From contig NMRA01000288.1 in assembly GCA_002633005.1 (NCBI GenBank), forward strand, positions 491,906 to 545,199: 53,294 nt of DNA, given 5' to 3'. The stretch comes from Phoronis australis. Its lineage: Eukaryota; Phoronida; Phoronidae. Shown in pieces: positions 11,401 to 20,529 of the stretch. The notes beneath the pieces were generated by a model. The model was not told the origin of the DNA. It ran no database searches and saw nothing but the letters and a program-made list of their open reading frames with translations. Numbering within the stretch: position 1 is the first letter of the stretch; each line of letters opens with the position of its first letter. The position numbers were made by a program, and so were the translations under genes.

Positions 11401-12681
11401 ATCAATCAGCTGCATTTTAAGAGCAGTTTGGTTCCCAAGCAATGCCATTTTAGATGACGATACAACCTCAACCTCAAAAGTATCAAATTTAGTACCCGTG
11501 TCACAAATCAGAGTGGCTTTCCCAACAGGCAATACCGTGTGGCCAGAATAGGATTGAAGGCGTGCTTGAGATGGAGTTAAGCTCTTAATATCCCCTAATT
11601 GTTTGAAAAGTTCGACTGGCATCGTATTGCAAGTTGCGGCCGAATCAAGCTGGAAGGGTATTTTAGAGAACTTTTTACCATCAACTGACATTGACAAACT
11701 AGTGAATAATTTGTGAGGCACATCATTGGCTACTAAATTCACATCATGAGTTAAACCTAAAGTATACTCAGCATTATTAGTTTGTTCAGTCCCCAAATGT
11801 TCATGTTCCACCATATTCAGTTGCTTTGAGTGTGACCCGCCTTGTCCTTGACCTTTGTACTGGCTTCTAGTATTTCGACAGACTCTAGCAAAATGATTAG
11901 GTCCATGGCACTTTAAGCATGTAACTCCAGGCCGTGCAGCAGGACAGTTCACGCGAGTATGTTTCTCATTCGCTCCACAGAAACCGCAAAATATATTGTA
12001 TTGCTTTGGCGCACGCGACTTATTTCTTGTCACAATTGACTCCTCGCGATCAGGCGCACGCGACTTGTGTGTCGTAAGGTTTACCGACTCCTCGAGACGT
12101 TGAGATTCCATGACCTTTTGATTTATAGTGTTCGCGGCCTCGTATGCCTTGGCCTTGCTAACTACATCGGCTAAAGTAAAAACACTACCGTCCTCTTTGA
12201 CATGCCTTAAAAGTTCTGCCCTCAACTGATCATCCAAAATACCAGTCACAAAACGGTCACGTAACAACTCTTGCTCCGGGTTTTTCATTGTGCTGTATTT
12301 ACATTTTGATCCTAAATGTTTGATTCTCGACTCAAAGTCCGCAATCGATTCTCCACTTTTTTGTTTTCCCAATTCCAAAAATTTCATTCGATTGGCTAGA
12401 ACCGTGTCCTGTGTACTATACTGCTTTAGTAACATAGACTGCCACGTCCACGGAAAACCTTTATACAAGTCATCAAACCCGTCCTCAGGCGGAGTGTCAG
12501 TCATTGCTGGCACGAGAGTAGTCTTTAATATTTTCAACACTTCCATGGGAAGAGCTAGACGAAATGCGCAAATTTCCTCGGCATTACACTCCGGCTTCCA
12601 ATGTCTCCTGTCGTCTGCTTCATACTCAGATTTCCGCCAACCCTGCAGTGTGCAAAAATCTCCAAATACCTCTAACCACAA
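8437..12681 (-). CDS. Gag-Pol polyprotein of the Ty3/gypsy-type retrotransposon
   Basis: One uninterrupted frame of about 1414 codons. By residue counted from 12681: gag-like region 1-230; two zinc knuckles at about 232-268 (CGFCGANEKHTRVNC, then CLKCHGPNHFARVC); aspartic protease with FQLDSAAT at about 343-350 (DSA instead of the usual D-S/T-G); reverse transcriptase about 500-705 with SIADDILIFG (active-site pair in IADD instead of YxDD); RNase H about 797-920 starting at VDASDSG; integrase with HSSH and CSACGKC zinc ligands (1029-1065) and catalytic D, D and E near 1093, 1146 and 1182. The order RT, RNase H, integrase defines Ty3/gypsy. No gag/pol frameshift is needed. There is no ATG in the first 45 codons; the frame stays open to a TAG at 12712-12714, and an in-frame ATG lies 11 codons before that stop (12745-12747). 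The copy therefore needs readthrough, a non-ATG start or the later Met near residue 46. Confidence 0.93.
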   Translation of the reverse strand: MWLEVFGDFCTLQGWRKSEYEADDRRHWKPECNAEEICAFRLALPMEVLKILKTTLVPAMTDTPPEDGFDDLYKGFPWTWQSMLLKQYSTQDTVLANRMKFLELGKQKSGESIADFESRIKHLGSKCKYSTMKNPEQELLRDRFVTGILDDQLRAELLRHVKEDGSVFTLADVVSKAKAYEAANTINQKVMESQRLEESVNLTTHKSRAPDREESIVTRNKSRAPKQYNIFCGFCGANEKHTRVNCPAARPGVTCLKCHGPNHFARVCRNTRSQYKGQGQGGSHSKQLNMVEHEHLGTEQTNNAEYTLGLTHDVNLVANDVPHKLFTSLSMSVDGKKFSKIPFQLDSAATCNTMPVELFKQLGDIKSLTPSQARLQSYSGHTVLPVGKATLICDTGTKFDTFEVEVVSSSKMALLGNQTALKMQLIDYDKTRVYGPNLKQETPDVGVNTVLTDRPLTKDLLFDKYPDNFRGLGDVGQPVKFTMDPSVTPVHAPIHRLPVAKRERVKAKLNEMVASGKLVKVDEPTDWCSNMHVVEKRTESGDVKTRLCLDPSQTINKAIVIPKYTIPTIHELLPRLSPKAYKCFTIVDALDGFTQVRLDDESSLTTTMQTPWGRYRWLRLPYGASSAPEEFQKRIHEALDGLPGVVSIADDILIFGLGDSPAEAERDHDANVVRLMERAQSRCLKLNPNKVQFKLKSINFMGHQITESGVKADPNKVKAINDMPAPTEKKGVERFLGMVNYLGSFCPNLSSVVKPLYDLTRRDSMFVWSKVAQQAFQKTKKMITNAPCLAYFDYTKPIVLQVDASDSGLGGALLQPATCGKLQPVAFVSCTLRPNELMWAQIEKEALAICSACEKWDLWIYGKQVTVHTDHQPLETIFKKPLAKAPRRLQKIMLRLQRYNLTVIYKKGTSLLIADTLSRAPLLALNEAKPNSFELFRVDKVLCDSEHNPQLSSSTMKELQQRTASDSLLTELCSVIQHGWPNSKSKLPMQLAPFWSIRDEMSVQDGIVYRGLQAVVPASLRRDMLKRIHSSHAGAESCIRLCKDIIYWPGMRADITDYCSACGKCAQFASENPKQPMLTQPIPQYPWQFVSQDLCEYNSKAYLVTVDHFSDFIEIDLLPNTLSMTVIEKTKAHFARHGIPEVLLTDNAPQYISREFSSFCSMYSIEHKTSSPYWPQGNGKAESAVKVFKSLVKKCDDVTLGLLYYRNTPQQGHTLSPAQRCMGRRTRSTLPTPRSLLTPAYSPLVSSEIEQKRQRAALNYNKDIRCDVPDIRSGDFVYVKPSPHNKSGPWAYGQVAGNDSPRSYVVNTPRGQVRRNRAQVRLAAPPSNPVVQGYQDSEFESMHKQVYNPPLLPVVTPMPINIQNNLPTVESDLSENHSTNENGPPTPPIVASSDSPYYVTRSGRQVKTPKRFLE

Positions 12682-12711
12682 TTCAACTGACTCTCGCTTG
12701 TCATCACAAGC

Positions 12712-12714
12712 CTA
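12712..12714 (-). other. In-frame amber stop near the start of gag
   Basis: On the minus strand an ATG at 12747-12745 opens a frame that reaches this TAG after 11 codons, then continues without a break into the long gag-pol frame. Context is CTG TAG GCT. It may be a single inactivating substitution or a readthrough site. The second is less usual at this position. Confidence 0.8.
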
Positions 12715-12755
12715 CAGATCAAGCTTTGGTGGTTTAGTTTTTGACATTTTTCGCG

Positions 12756-12773
12756 ATCCCACTCCTGACACCA
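12756..12773 (-). promoter_or_regulatory. Primer binding site, tRNA-Leu-like
   Basis: Plus-strand ATCCCACTCCTGACACCA ends in CCA exactly at the inner edge of the 5' LTR. It resembles the 3' end of a eukaryotic tRNA-Leu (ATCCCACTTCTGACACCA) with one difference. Confidence 0.8.
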
Positions 12774-12891
12774 AGTTGATGTTGCCGGATTTTGTATGTG
12801 ATAAAATAAACACAGTCTTAGACGGAAGCCATCTTTATTCCAACTCCCTCCACTAGCGCCACCTAACAGTTACATAACTAACTACTCAACA
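12774..12891 (-). repeat. 5' LTR (118 bp)
   Basis: Matches the 3' LTR at 8152-8269 without a visible difference. Its inner edge abuts the primer binding site and its outer edge abuts the CCTG duplication. Confidence 0.93.
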
Positions 12892-12895
12892 CCTG

Positions 12896-13080
12896 TACCT
12901 TTCCACGGAATCACGAATCTTGTGTTTCTCATATACATGTATACGTTTATGTTGTTTAACGAGAGAAAGGTTTTGCTTTTCAGACTCTCAAAAGTATCGT
13001 CAACGTCTCTCAACCAAATCGTTGGTTTTACTCCAGCATTGGTGTTGAGCGCTCTCTTTTCCTTAGCCAAAAATTTGTAA
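12896..13080 (-). pseudogene. Penelope-like reverse transcriptase fragment (continues at 8147)
   Basis: Minus-strand translation gives KPTIWLRDVDDTFESLKSK, which matches the RT active-site region of Penelope-like elements (IWLRYVDDTF) with Y changed to D. The fragment ends at the LTR element, and the GIY-YIG half resumes at 8147. The two were contiguous before the LTR insertion. Confidence 0.7.
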
Positions 13081-13210
13081 CGTGCTACTGCGCATGCGCT
13101 AAATTTTGCCTGCAGCCCTCCATAAGAAATACACAGGAATGAACTATTATTAGTAAATTAGAAGTCATGGGAGATAAGTGTGGCAGAGAGTGTATGTTAA
13201 GTCCTGTTAC

Positions 13211-13374
13211 CAGGGGCGGATACAGGATTTTGAGTTGGGGGTGGGGGGCAGGGCAGAGTATTAGCCAGGATTTTGCCCATCAGACATTCGCACCCCGACT
13301 GCCAAATGGAATCTGGGAGAGATAATTTTAGGGGAGGGGGACTTGACAACCTTGGCCCCCCACTTCCGCCACTG
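13211..13374. mobile_element. Short MITE, CAGGGGCGGAT family, with GTTAC target duplication
   Basis: Starts CAGGGGCGGATACAGG and ends CTTCCGCCACTG. Direct repeat GTTAC lies at 13206-13210 and 13375-13379. The 164 bp interior is G-rich at the left and C-rich at the right. The same family sits at 49374-49649. The CAGNG termini resemble hAT elements, but a 5 bp duplication is shorter than the usual 8, so the superfamily is uncertain. Confidence 0.82.
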
Positions 13375-13380
13375 GTTACT

Positions 13381-13770
13381 GCCAAGTATCAGCGTCATTG
13401 GTGAAAAAATTTTCCCGTGTCTTGAAGTTTGAAGTTTGCTCCGTTCAGGCTATGTTAACGATAGCCTGTAAGTACCCAGCTCATTTTTAAGTCAAATTTG
13501 CGGAAAAATTCATTTAGCTATAGAATTTGCGGATAGCCTATAAACGACCAGGAATATTCAGAAGTTGCCTATTTCATATGATTTTTCGAAATTTTTCCCG
13601 TGTCTCTTGTGCTCTGAAAATGGATCCACGTACAATGGTGTTTGAAGTGTAATTATTGCGGGCTTGTCTTGCAATGGAATTTTCACTGTTGAGGAAGACT
13701 AGATCACTATCGGTAAGAAACATTGTTTTGTCCATTTTCCCGTCTGGTATGATCTTATGAATAATTTCAG
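13381..13770. other. Unassigned sequence, no gene
   Basis: Holds a short local repeat (CCCGTGTCT near 13415 and 13598; AGCCTGTAA/AGCCTATAA near 13462 and 13534). No coding signal and no complete element. Confidence 0.4.
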
Positions 13771-13771
13771 A

Positions 13772-13952
13772 GCGTGGGCGCACCCAGCCTGAACAATGGG
13801 TGGCTCGAATTTTATGGAACATGTACCTTTCACTGAGATTCACGGGGTACGTTCAGAGCTATGAATTGTGCATTCGCCCAATTCTGGTTGTTCCTAACTT
13901 TCTATTGGACTTTTGTCTCGTTTTCTACTCTGAGGAGCCTACCCCCCCCCCC
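13772..13952 (+). mobile_element. Copy of the CATGCGCGCACCCAG MITE family, cut by a gap
   Basis: Starts GCGTGGGCGCACCCAGCC and continues GGTGGCTCGAATTTTATGG and TTTTGTCTCGTTTTCTACTC, paralleling the copy at 51303-51576. It runs into a poly-C tract and then N bases. The 3' end is not visible. Confidence 0.7.
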
Positions 13953-14035
13953 NNNNNNNNNNNNNNNNNNNNNNNNNNNNNNNNNNNNNNNNNNNNNNNN
14001 NNNNNNNNNNNNNNNNNNNNNNNNNNNNNNNNNNN
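13953..14035. other. Assembly gap (83 N)
   Basis: Flanked by a poly-C run on the left and a poly-A run on the right, both hard to sequence. Open frames that run through it are artefacts. Confidence 0.98.
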
Positions 14036-14391
14036 AAAAAAAAAGATTTTTATACAGAATTCCACAATTTTGCCTGCAAGTAAATGATTTTAAGGTTGTT
14101 TTCAAAAATTTGTTCAATTTTTGTTCCGCACAAATTATAGCCGTGATCACAGCAGGGATTAGTTTCATGATTTAATGTTTTGAAATTGTTATCCAGTTTA
14201 GGGGTATGTGAAAAAAAGAACAAAATCATTACACTGTATCAGATTTTGTTGCCTGGGTCCTGCAGGGAACAGTGGAAATATGTGTTGTTTACCGTCATAT
14301 AAAAGGGTTCAATAACTACGTTGTCCATCTTATTTAATTGTAACGTAGGATTTCATACACAAATAGATATGTATTGTCAAAAATCTTAAGA

Positions 14392-14781
14392 TTAATAATA
14401 AGCGCTTTGGCATGGCACCTGAGGGTCACTCATGGGTCGATGCGCCGACCGGCCATCGGTACATATTGTTTTGGTTCTGCACATCGGTGTACCAACAAGT
14501 GACCCCCGTCCTTGAGGACAGCCGTTGGTCATTACAGAGGCGTTCAGGAATCCTTGCAGCAGGTGGGTATACATACAAGAAAAAACGTCATAGGATGTGA
14601 AAAGCGCGTCTTCCTCGAGAAAACTATCGCTCACCTTTTCCTCATGATTCTGAATGTTGTCATTGTGATGGACTGATTGGCCGACTAGCGGAGACAAAAT
14701 GTCAGCAACGAACTTGGCAACATGGTGTGTAACCGAGTCGCTGTTGCAGTGATTCATGCAGTGACCACGAACTGTGGCCAA
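14392..14781 (-). pseudogene. Penelope-like reverse transcriptase fragment
   Basis: Minus-strand translation contains FVADILSPLVGQSVHHNDN and EEDALFTSYDVFSCMYTHL. These match the palm region of Penelope-like RTs (LSPLVGNTEHH-type block followed by a LVSFDVxSLFT-type block with the first catalytic Asp). The Asp remains in SYDVFS. The frame decays on both sides, so it is a fragment. Confidence 0.65.
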
Positions 14782-14909
14782 GGACGACTTTATCTGGTAC
14801 GGATGTGAGGGATCTTCTGCAGATTTTTCAAGGCACTATATTTTTCATTTGATCAACAAATATATGCGTCGTGGAATCCCCCGTATCCCCTATTGTCGCC
14901 AACTTGCAC

Positions 14910-15060
14910 TTATTCTAAAGTGAAACCAACAGTTTGGTTGAGATACGTTGATAACACTTTTGGGATCACTGAACAGTCTGAAAAGCAATTTTTCTCTCAT
15001 TACTGAGAAGGAGGGTAGAGACGGTGTAAACGCGTTCTTTGATTGCTTACAGTCAGTTAA
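14910..15060 (+). pseudogene. Penelope-like reverse transcriptase active-site fragment
   Basis: Plus-strand translation reads KPTVWLRYVDNTFGITEQ, the YVDD block with the second Asp changed to Asn (YVDN), then stops. It lies opposite in strand to the neighbouring fragment at 14392-14781, so an inversion or a second copy is involved. The N substitution would abolish polymerase activity. Confidence 0.65.
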
Positions 15061-15099
15061 TAGTCAGGTTTGTTGTCTAACTTTGCTGAGTTTTTTAGT

Positions 15100-18000
15100 G
15101 GAAAGTGGAAACTTCATGGAATAAAAAATCAGAAAATAAGTGATGCCTTTTTGGCGGCCATCTTGGCGGCCATCTTGGACTTTCAAAAATCGCACCGGTA
15201 ACATACATTTTGTTCAGTATCTCTGCTCTTGGGTCACTTAGGATGTTAGTTTTAATGGCTGCATCCACATTGTTGTAGGCAAAGAATCCGAAAATGCAAC
15301 TTATTAAATATGAAACATAATCAAGAACCCGTTTATTAGCAGCCACCTTTTGTAAATGCCTTCATCATATATTCCAACACATATGCACACTATCTTACCA
15401 GACTTAAAAATGTTTGTTGTCTTACTACTTGCATATTTCATTCGGATTTGTTTCCTTCAACACACTTAAATTCAACCACTATCTATACAACCTATTTACG
15501 TTTGCAGAACATGAGAGTATCTTTATTGTAGTGCCAATAGTCTTTCAAAACTTTGAAATCAGTCTACAGATCATCACTGTCGCCATCTCTGTCATCATTG
15601 GCACCAGGGATGACGGCATTATAAGAGTTTAAAATTCTGACATCCTGGACAACACTGACATAGATGTGTGCAAGGTAGGTCCTTTGATCGACGAGAGCAT
15701 CGTTGGGAGGAACAATATCTTTTCCATTGACATCTAACCATCTAAATGAAAGCACCTGGCGCCGGAGCCTCCTAAGTTGTGAGAGGTGTCAGTTGGTCGT
15801 CTTTGTCCTTGTAAAACCCATTCTCTGCAACGGGTCAAGGAACTTCTGTCAAACAATGGCTACCGGTCCCCATACTCTGGCTTGAATAAGTATCCTCAGC
15901 ACACGCTGTTCAAAGCCCCAATGGGTGGTGGAAGTTTGTCAATGTAAGCCGTATGTTTGCAGAAGAGGTACAATCTCAGCTCGGGGATACTATCTGTCAA
16001 TACCCTGTGGTGAGTATGCAGCACATGTAAAACGGGCTTATGTGAACAAGAAGCAGTACAAAGAGTATGCAATGCAATGACAACATCACTGTTAGCCTCC
16101 AACTATATATTCAACCATGTTGTTTTGCCTATCCTGGAGAACCGACCAGTGTTGTCTGCCCCTGTAAAAGCATGGAAAGCCGGAAGAGGGTTTGTCTGGA
16201 TTTATGTCCACAATCCCAGATGCCATTGAGACTGAAGTATTTCTGAGAAGCCGGTGATAGTAGGCAATGACGAGTACAAGAACATCTGTGTCAGGTGAAA
16301 AAAGTACCAGATGAGAATCAGGGACGTTTTGATGGGATGCCCGCACTGCATGACGTATTACCAACACAGCTGCCTCTTCGTGATTGTTTTCGTCGAAGCG
16401 TAGAGGACGCCTGTTGCTTATTGTAAATCTTAACTAATTGGCAGAGTCTGTAGGCAGATATGAAGAATCTCATTGACATTGCTGGAAACACCGTTCAGAA
16501 CAGAATTGGCTTTCACCATCCTCTCGAGGTGTTCACGAGCTTGGTCTGCACCAAAGGACACAAATGGGATTTCGGTTTTGCTGACTGAGATCTCTGTTCC
16601 AATTTCAGTCCACATGTCGTTGTGTTTGGTTCTTAGGTCTTGCATATCATCAATGTATGTAGGCCAGAGTCTTTTGTACTTGATGCTAGCAAAAGCAAAG
16701 AAAATTTTGATCCTTGCATCAACAGCCTGGAGATGCAGACTCAAATCAGCATTTCGAGATATTGCCACAAATACCATGATGGTTTGGACACGATGCAGAT
16801 ATTTCACAATGGACTTAAACATGGCATTGGCCGATCATTTCGCTGTCTCGTTCTCTGAGTGTTTCAAGTGTCTTGGCAATTGTCAACAATTCCAGCAAAT
16901 TGTGGGTAGTTTGCTTTGTGCTCTCGGCTTTTATGGTTTTGTTCTTCTCTGAACAGGCTGTTGGTGATGAATTTAGAGCCTCACAGCAAAAGGGCTCTAA
17001 CTGTGGGTTTCCGTTAATGAATTCCTCGAGGACTATCTCAAACAGTGCTCTATATGATTACAAGTAAATGTGGACTCGGAAAGTGCGCTTGTAGGTAGTG
17101 TACTTTAGGATCTGTCTAGTTGTTGCTGTGCCAAAGACGTTGGCTTCTACCCAGGCATCATCTATACCGGAATGCCCCATGAACAAGAGCTATCTGAGCT
17201 GCCATTCTAGCATGCAATTCCCCAAGTCTTGGGCTCATTTTTTGCTTTAGTTCAGGCCTGGTATCCAGGAGCTGCACAAGCCTCTGGTATAGACCCATGT
17301 CACATGAAATGACAGTTGGATGAGCTTCGCCAGCAACCAGCCTCTTCAACTGTCTCGTCTGCATAACAACTATTAGCAGGATCGACCAGTCATGGGCCAC
17401 ATTTGGATGTAGTGGTAACGCACCAAACTCAGTGAGAGACTGGCTTGTACAGATCAGTGAGTTGAAGCTTGTCCAGTATGTGATATTCCTGTTCTCTTCA
17501 TTCCTTAGCCTGGTTACTGCCAAAGTTACTAGCCATACAAGGTGTGTCGGCTGATATGTGCCAGAGATTCCCTCTTGGCTACAAGTTCATGTGTTCTTTT
17601 GCTTGCTTGTGGTTTTGGATTGTCGCTATGTACCCTACGTATGTGGTACGGTGTGACAGTGAGGTCCTTTGCTTCCGTGATGGTTAAAGGTGGATTGTTT
17701 TTTCAATTCCTTGCCCCACAAATGGGGTGGAGCCATTAAAACTAACATTGTAGGAGACCCGATAAAATTGTATACATGTGAAATAATTTACTGTGTATAA
17801 AAATGGTTTATTTACATATGTCATTGTAATCTTAACATCATTTTTAATTATATATTTGTGTATAATAACTGTATATGGTTTTCTTTGTATTTATTTAACC
17901 CATATACAATTCCTCTTGGCGCTTTGTGGGCAAGCATATTTATCGTACTGAAGATTTCATAATAAACATTAAAAAACCAAGAACAGAGATAATGAGCAAA

Positions 18001-18203
18001 ATGTATTTTACGGGTGCCATTTTTGAAAATTCAAGACGTCCGCCAGAAAATTAGAATTTTCAATTCTGCGCCCCAAGAAATGCTGGTGTATCCATAGAAA
18101 ATAACATTCTAAGTGACCCAAGTACTGAGACATTGAGAAAAATGGCCGCCAAAAATAGATTCAATTACTTTATGATTCGTCATTTCATGAGTTTTCACTT
18201 CCC
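15100..18203 (-). mobile_element. 3.1 kb inverted-repeat element A carrying a decayed multi-copy gene
   Basis: The left arm (15100 to about 15290) and right arm (about 17960-18203) are diverged inverted repeats sharing GAAGTGGAAAC-type ends, TTGGCGGCCAT, ACATACATTTTG, TATCTCTG and CTTGGGTCACTTAG. Motif order differs slightly between arms, as if each had internal subrepeats. The interior is a broken minus-strand gene (15564-17530). No clear target duplication was found, so the outer ends are approximate. Flanks are Penelope and RT debris. Class II transposon ancestry is an inference. Confidence 0.5.
15564..17530 (-). pseudogene. Decayed member of an unnamed multi-copy metazoan family with PIN-like motifs
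   Basis: Read leftward, the fragments keep the order seen in many uncharacterised, multi-copy invertebrate proteins: CDMGLYQRLVQL (about 17295), SPRLGELHARM (17240), DDAWVEANVFG (17160), RNADLSLHLQA (16760), FFAFASIKYKRLWPTYID (16710), FVSFGADQAREHLER (16560), SPDTDVLVLVIAYY (16295), FHAFTGADNTGRFSRIGK (16180) and ELRLYLFCKHTAYIDKLPPP (15985). Several frame changes separate the pieces (for example between SPDTDVLVL and FHAFTGADN), and stops occur, so it is a pseudogene. The acidic DTD and TGAD motifs hint at a PIN/FEN-like nuclease core, which is inference only. The family identity comes from memory of similar unnamed proteins and has not been checked by a search. Confidence 0.6.
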
Positions 18204-18289
18204 CCAGAAAATTCCAATGAATGTCAAAATTTGGAAAAAGTGAACCTGACTATAAGGAAGATCTAAGTCTTAAGACTAGTAGAGCAGAT

Positions 18290-19800
18290 AAGTGAAAAGT
18301 CTAGTGGATGGTACAAAACCCAGACCTTGCCAACCACAACAGACTGTATCAGCTATGCCCTTATGCCGGAGGCTGCTCTCTGCCCTGTTAACACCACTTG
18401 AGGATTCCATTTTCTGCTTGCCGATGATACCTGAATCTCTGATAACATAACAAATTTGTCTTTGGAATCTCAGATTGTGAGAACTTCTCTTGCTTTTGAC
18501 ACCTTGAAGTCTTCAACCAGAGACCTTGGCGGAAAGGATACTGTCATCCTACTTACATAATCCCACTGACGTGAAACTCATTGGTGCCTCCAACCATTTC
18601 CTGATAAGCTGGTTTGCCTCCTGTTCCATGTAGTCGACTGTTTATCTTTTACAGGCTCTCCCTGAACGGGGTCACTGTGTCCATTGCATTTGTGAAGTCG
18701 TTTCGGCTTCTTTTGTACACCTTGCCCAGATATTTCACTAACTTCTCACCCAGGCTTGGTGCTGGCGCATTCTCCTTTTCATCAAAACCAGAGTTCTTGA
18801 CCTCTGCACCTTGAACTTCATCCTGCCCCAAACAATTACTGTTAGGTCATCAACAAATGCACGGCACAAGGGAAGGAGTCAACCTTGCAGACTTTGCTGG
18901 CTCGCCGAATAATGATGTTCATCGCGAGAACAAATAAACTGACTGAAATGGAGCACCCGGTCAAGATCCTTTCTCCAATTTCTTGAAATCTGTTGCAAAA
19001 TCCATCGTAGAAAATTGGATCTGTGTACTGTTTAAATAGTTGGTGATGGCCTTCTGAACTCATTCTAGAAAATGAAATGTCGCTTTCGCCTTTCTACTCA
19101 GTGAATGTTACATAATGTTACCATAAGCACTATCTAAATCTAAGCACACAACTGCCCTAGTCCTACATGATTGCCTTTGTATTACCGATAAGCTCTGTTA
19201 GAACAGGCAAATCGACTGTCCGGGTACTGTATGTACTGCATGGTCAATTTACCCGTCCCCCAGGGCGTACTTGACATTTTTTGATGCAATCACTGCGAAG
19301 AACATTTTGTACTCCACATCAAGCAGGGAAATTGTCCTGTACATGTACATGTAGTCTTTTATAGCATTGCGTTTTTGTTCTTTGGAGTGTAACAACCCTT
19401 AGCCTCGCCCCAGTGATCAACAAGTGTCTTCGATCTTTAGACTCCTCTCAGTAGCTTCCATAATAGTCTTATTAGCCCCGGGCACTTCTTGTTTACGATG
19501 TAAGTAGACTCAGACGGAATCGGCTTTGGCCTCCATGACGACACTCTTTACCTTAGAGAACTTATTATGTCCAACGTCAAACTGAAGTTCAGGTGGAATT
19601 TCCTCATCCATCCAATTGAACTCCTCTAGATTGTCGAGCCGGTTCCCGTCGCTATGAATCTCCACCAGATGATCTTCTAGTTGGACTTCACTGTATGATA
19701 ACAGCCCACTTGTTTCTTGGTTCATCTTCAGTTCCGCCACTTGGAGAATCCTCGGGTTTGTAACTCATAGCAAAGAATAATTTGTTTTCCCTTGGAGAAC
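18290..19800 (-). pseudogene. Decayed reverse transcriptase of a second, non-Penelope family
   Basis: Leftward reading gives LEFDVGHNKF-type start block (19600), RTISLLDVEYKMFFAVIASK (19330), AVVCLDLDSAYGNI (19150), RILTGCSISVSLFVLAMNII (18950), GRMKFKVQRSRTLVLMKR (18820) and RKWLEAPMSFTSVGL (18580). This is the order of the palm and thumb of a common marine-invertebrate RT (EGKIFF, LDLANAYGSIPH, GIxTGCxxSxxLF, MKFKPxKSRSL). Frames shift repeatedly. The first catalytic Asp (LDLDSAYG) is retained; the second Asp block is lost near 18845. Confidence 0.6.
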
Positions 19801-20399
19801 TCGGTATTGGGCTGCTAACACTTCCAGCCCGTCAGTCTTTCCCTGACGTCATTCGCCCCTCCAAGTGTCACTCGTCTCCCCGAGTTGTCCTCTGGCCTTT
19901 CCCAGACGTTACTGGACTTCTCCAATCGTTAAACTAACTTTAAACAGATGTAGTTTCTCTGCTCCCACGTCAATCATCAACAAGATGATGTCTTTGCAAC
20001 ATGTTTAACATGAAAGCGCACCAAGGCTAGCCCCCACCCCCAAAGTTGACCAGGCTCCAGTTTAACGGGGAGTTTGCCACTATTTGGTCTTCTGCAACCA
20101 CAACCATGATGACGCTGATTCCTTTTCGGCTACTACTGACTTCATCATAGGATTCCTTGAATTAGTTGAAATTTTCAGCATCCTTGACATAATCCACCTT
20201 ACTCTTCTGCCTCAACCAGTAAACAGAAGCAGCTCCATCCACTTCTTGAAAAGTCATGGCTCAGATCGCTGCTCTTGAAAGCTTTCCTCTCCTGGGCTTT
20301 CCGTATCATTATTTCTCAGTACAAAGTTAATCCCACAAATACTACCACCATATCTCTCTCCTTCCCGTTTGTCGCCTTAGTGGATGCTAAAAAACTCAC

Positions 20400-20525
20400 A
20401 CCTTGTCAAACATAAGAGACTGTACCAACTATGTCTTTATTCTGGACGCGGCTATCTGTTTTGTTAACCACCTGGGTATTCCCCTTCTGCCTGCCCATAC
20501 CTGGATCTCTTGATAAATCTATCTC
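20400..20525 (-). pseudogene. Short C-terminal fragment of the same RT family as 18290-19800
   Basis: The segment resembles 18335-18490 base for base over long stretches (for example AGACTGTA, then the TTGTTAACCACC/CTGTTAACACCA region and the Leu-Pro-rich part). It reads leftward as a degenerate C-terminus with KDIVGTVS. It abuts the plus-strand Penelope fragment. Confidence 0.5.
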
Positions 20526-20529
20526 TAGA

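Larger units (their letters stand above)
8152..12891 (-). mobile_element. Complete Ty3/gypsy-type LTR retrotransposon with very short LTRs
   Basis: The 4740 bp element has two 118 bp direct repeats (8152-8269 and 12774-12891) that look identical base for base. It has a primer binding site next to the 5' LTR, a purine tract GGGGAAGG (minus strand) next to the 3' LTR, a CCTG target duplication and one long gag-pol frame. Transcription runs leftward. Identical LTRs point to a recent insertion. It landed inside an older Penelope-like copy of the same orientation. Short LTRs and a single fused frame recall the Mag-like branch of Ty3/gypsy, which is an inference from architecture and the general look of the pol protein. 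Confidence 0.93.
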
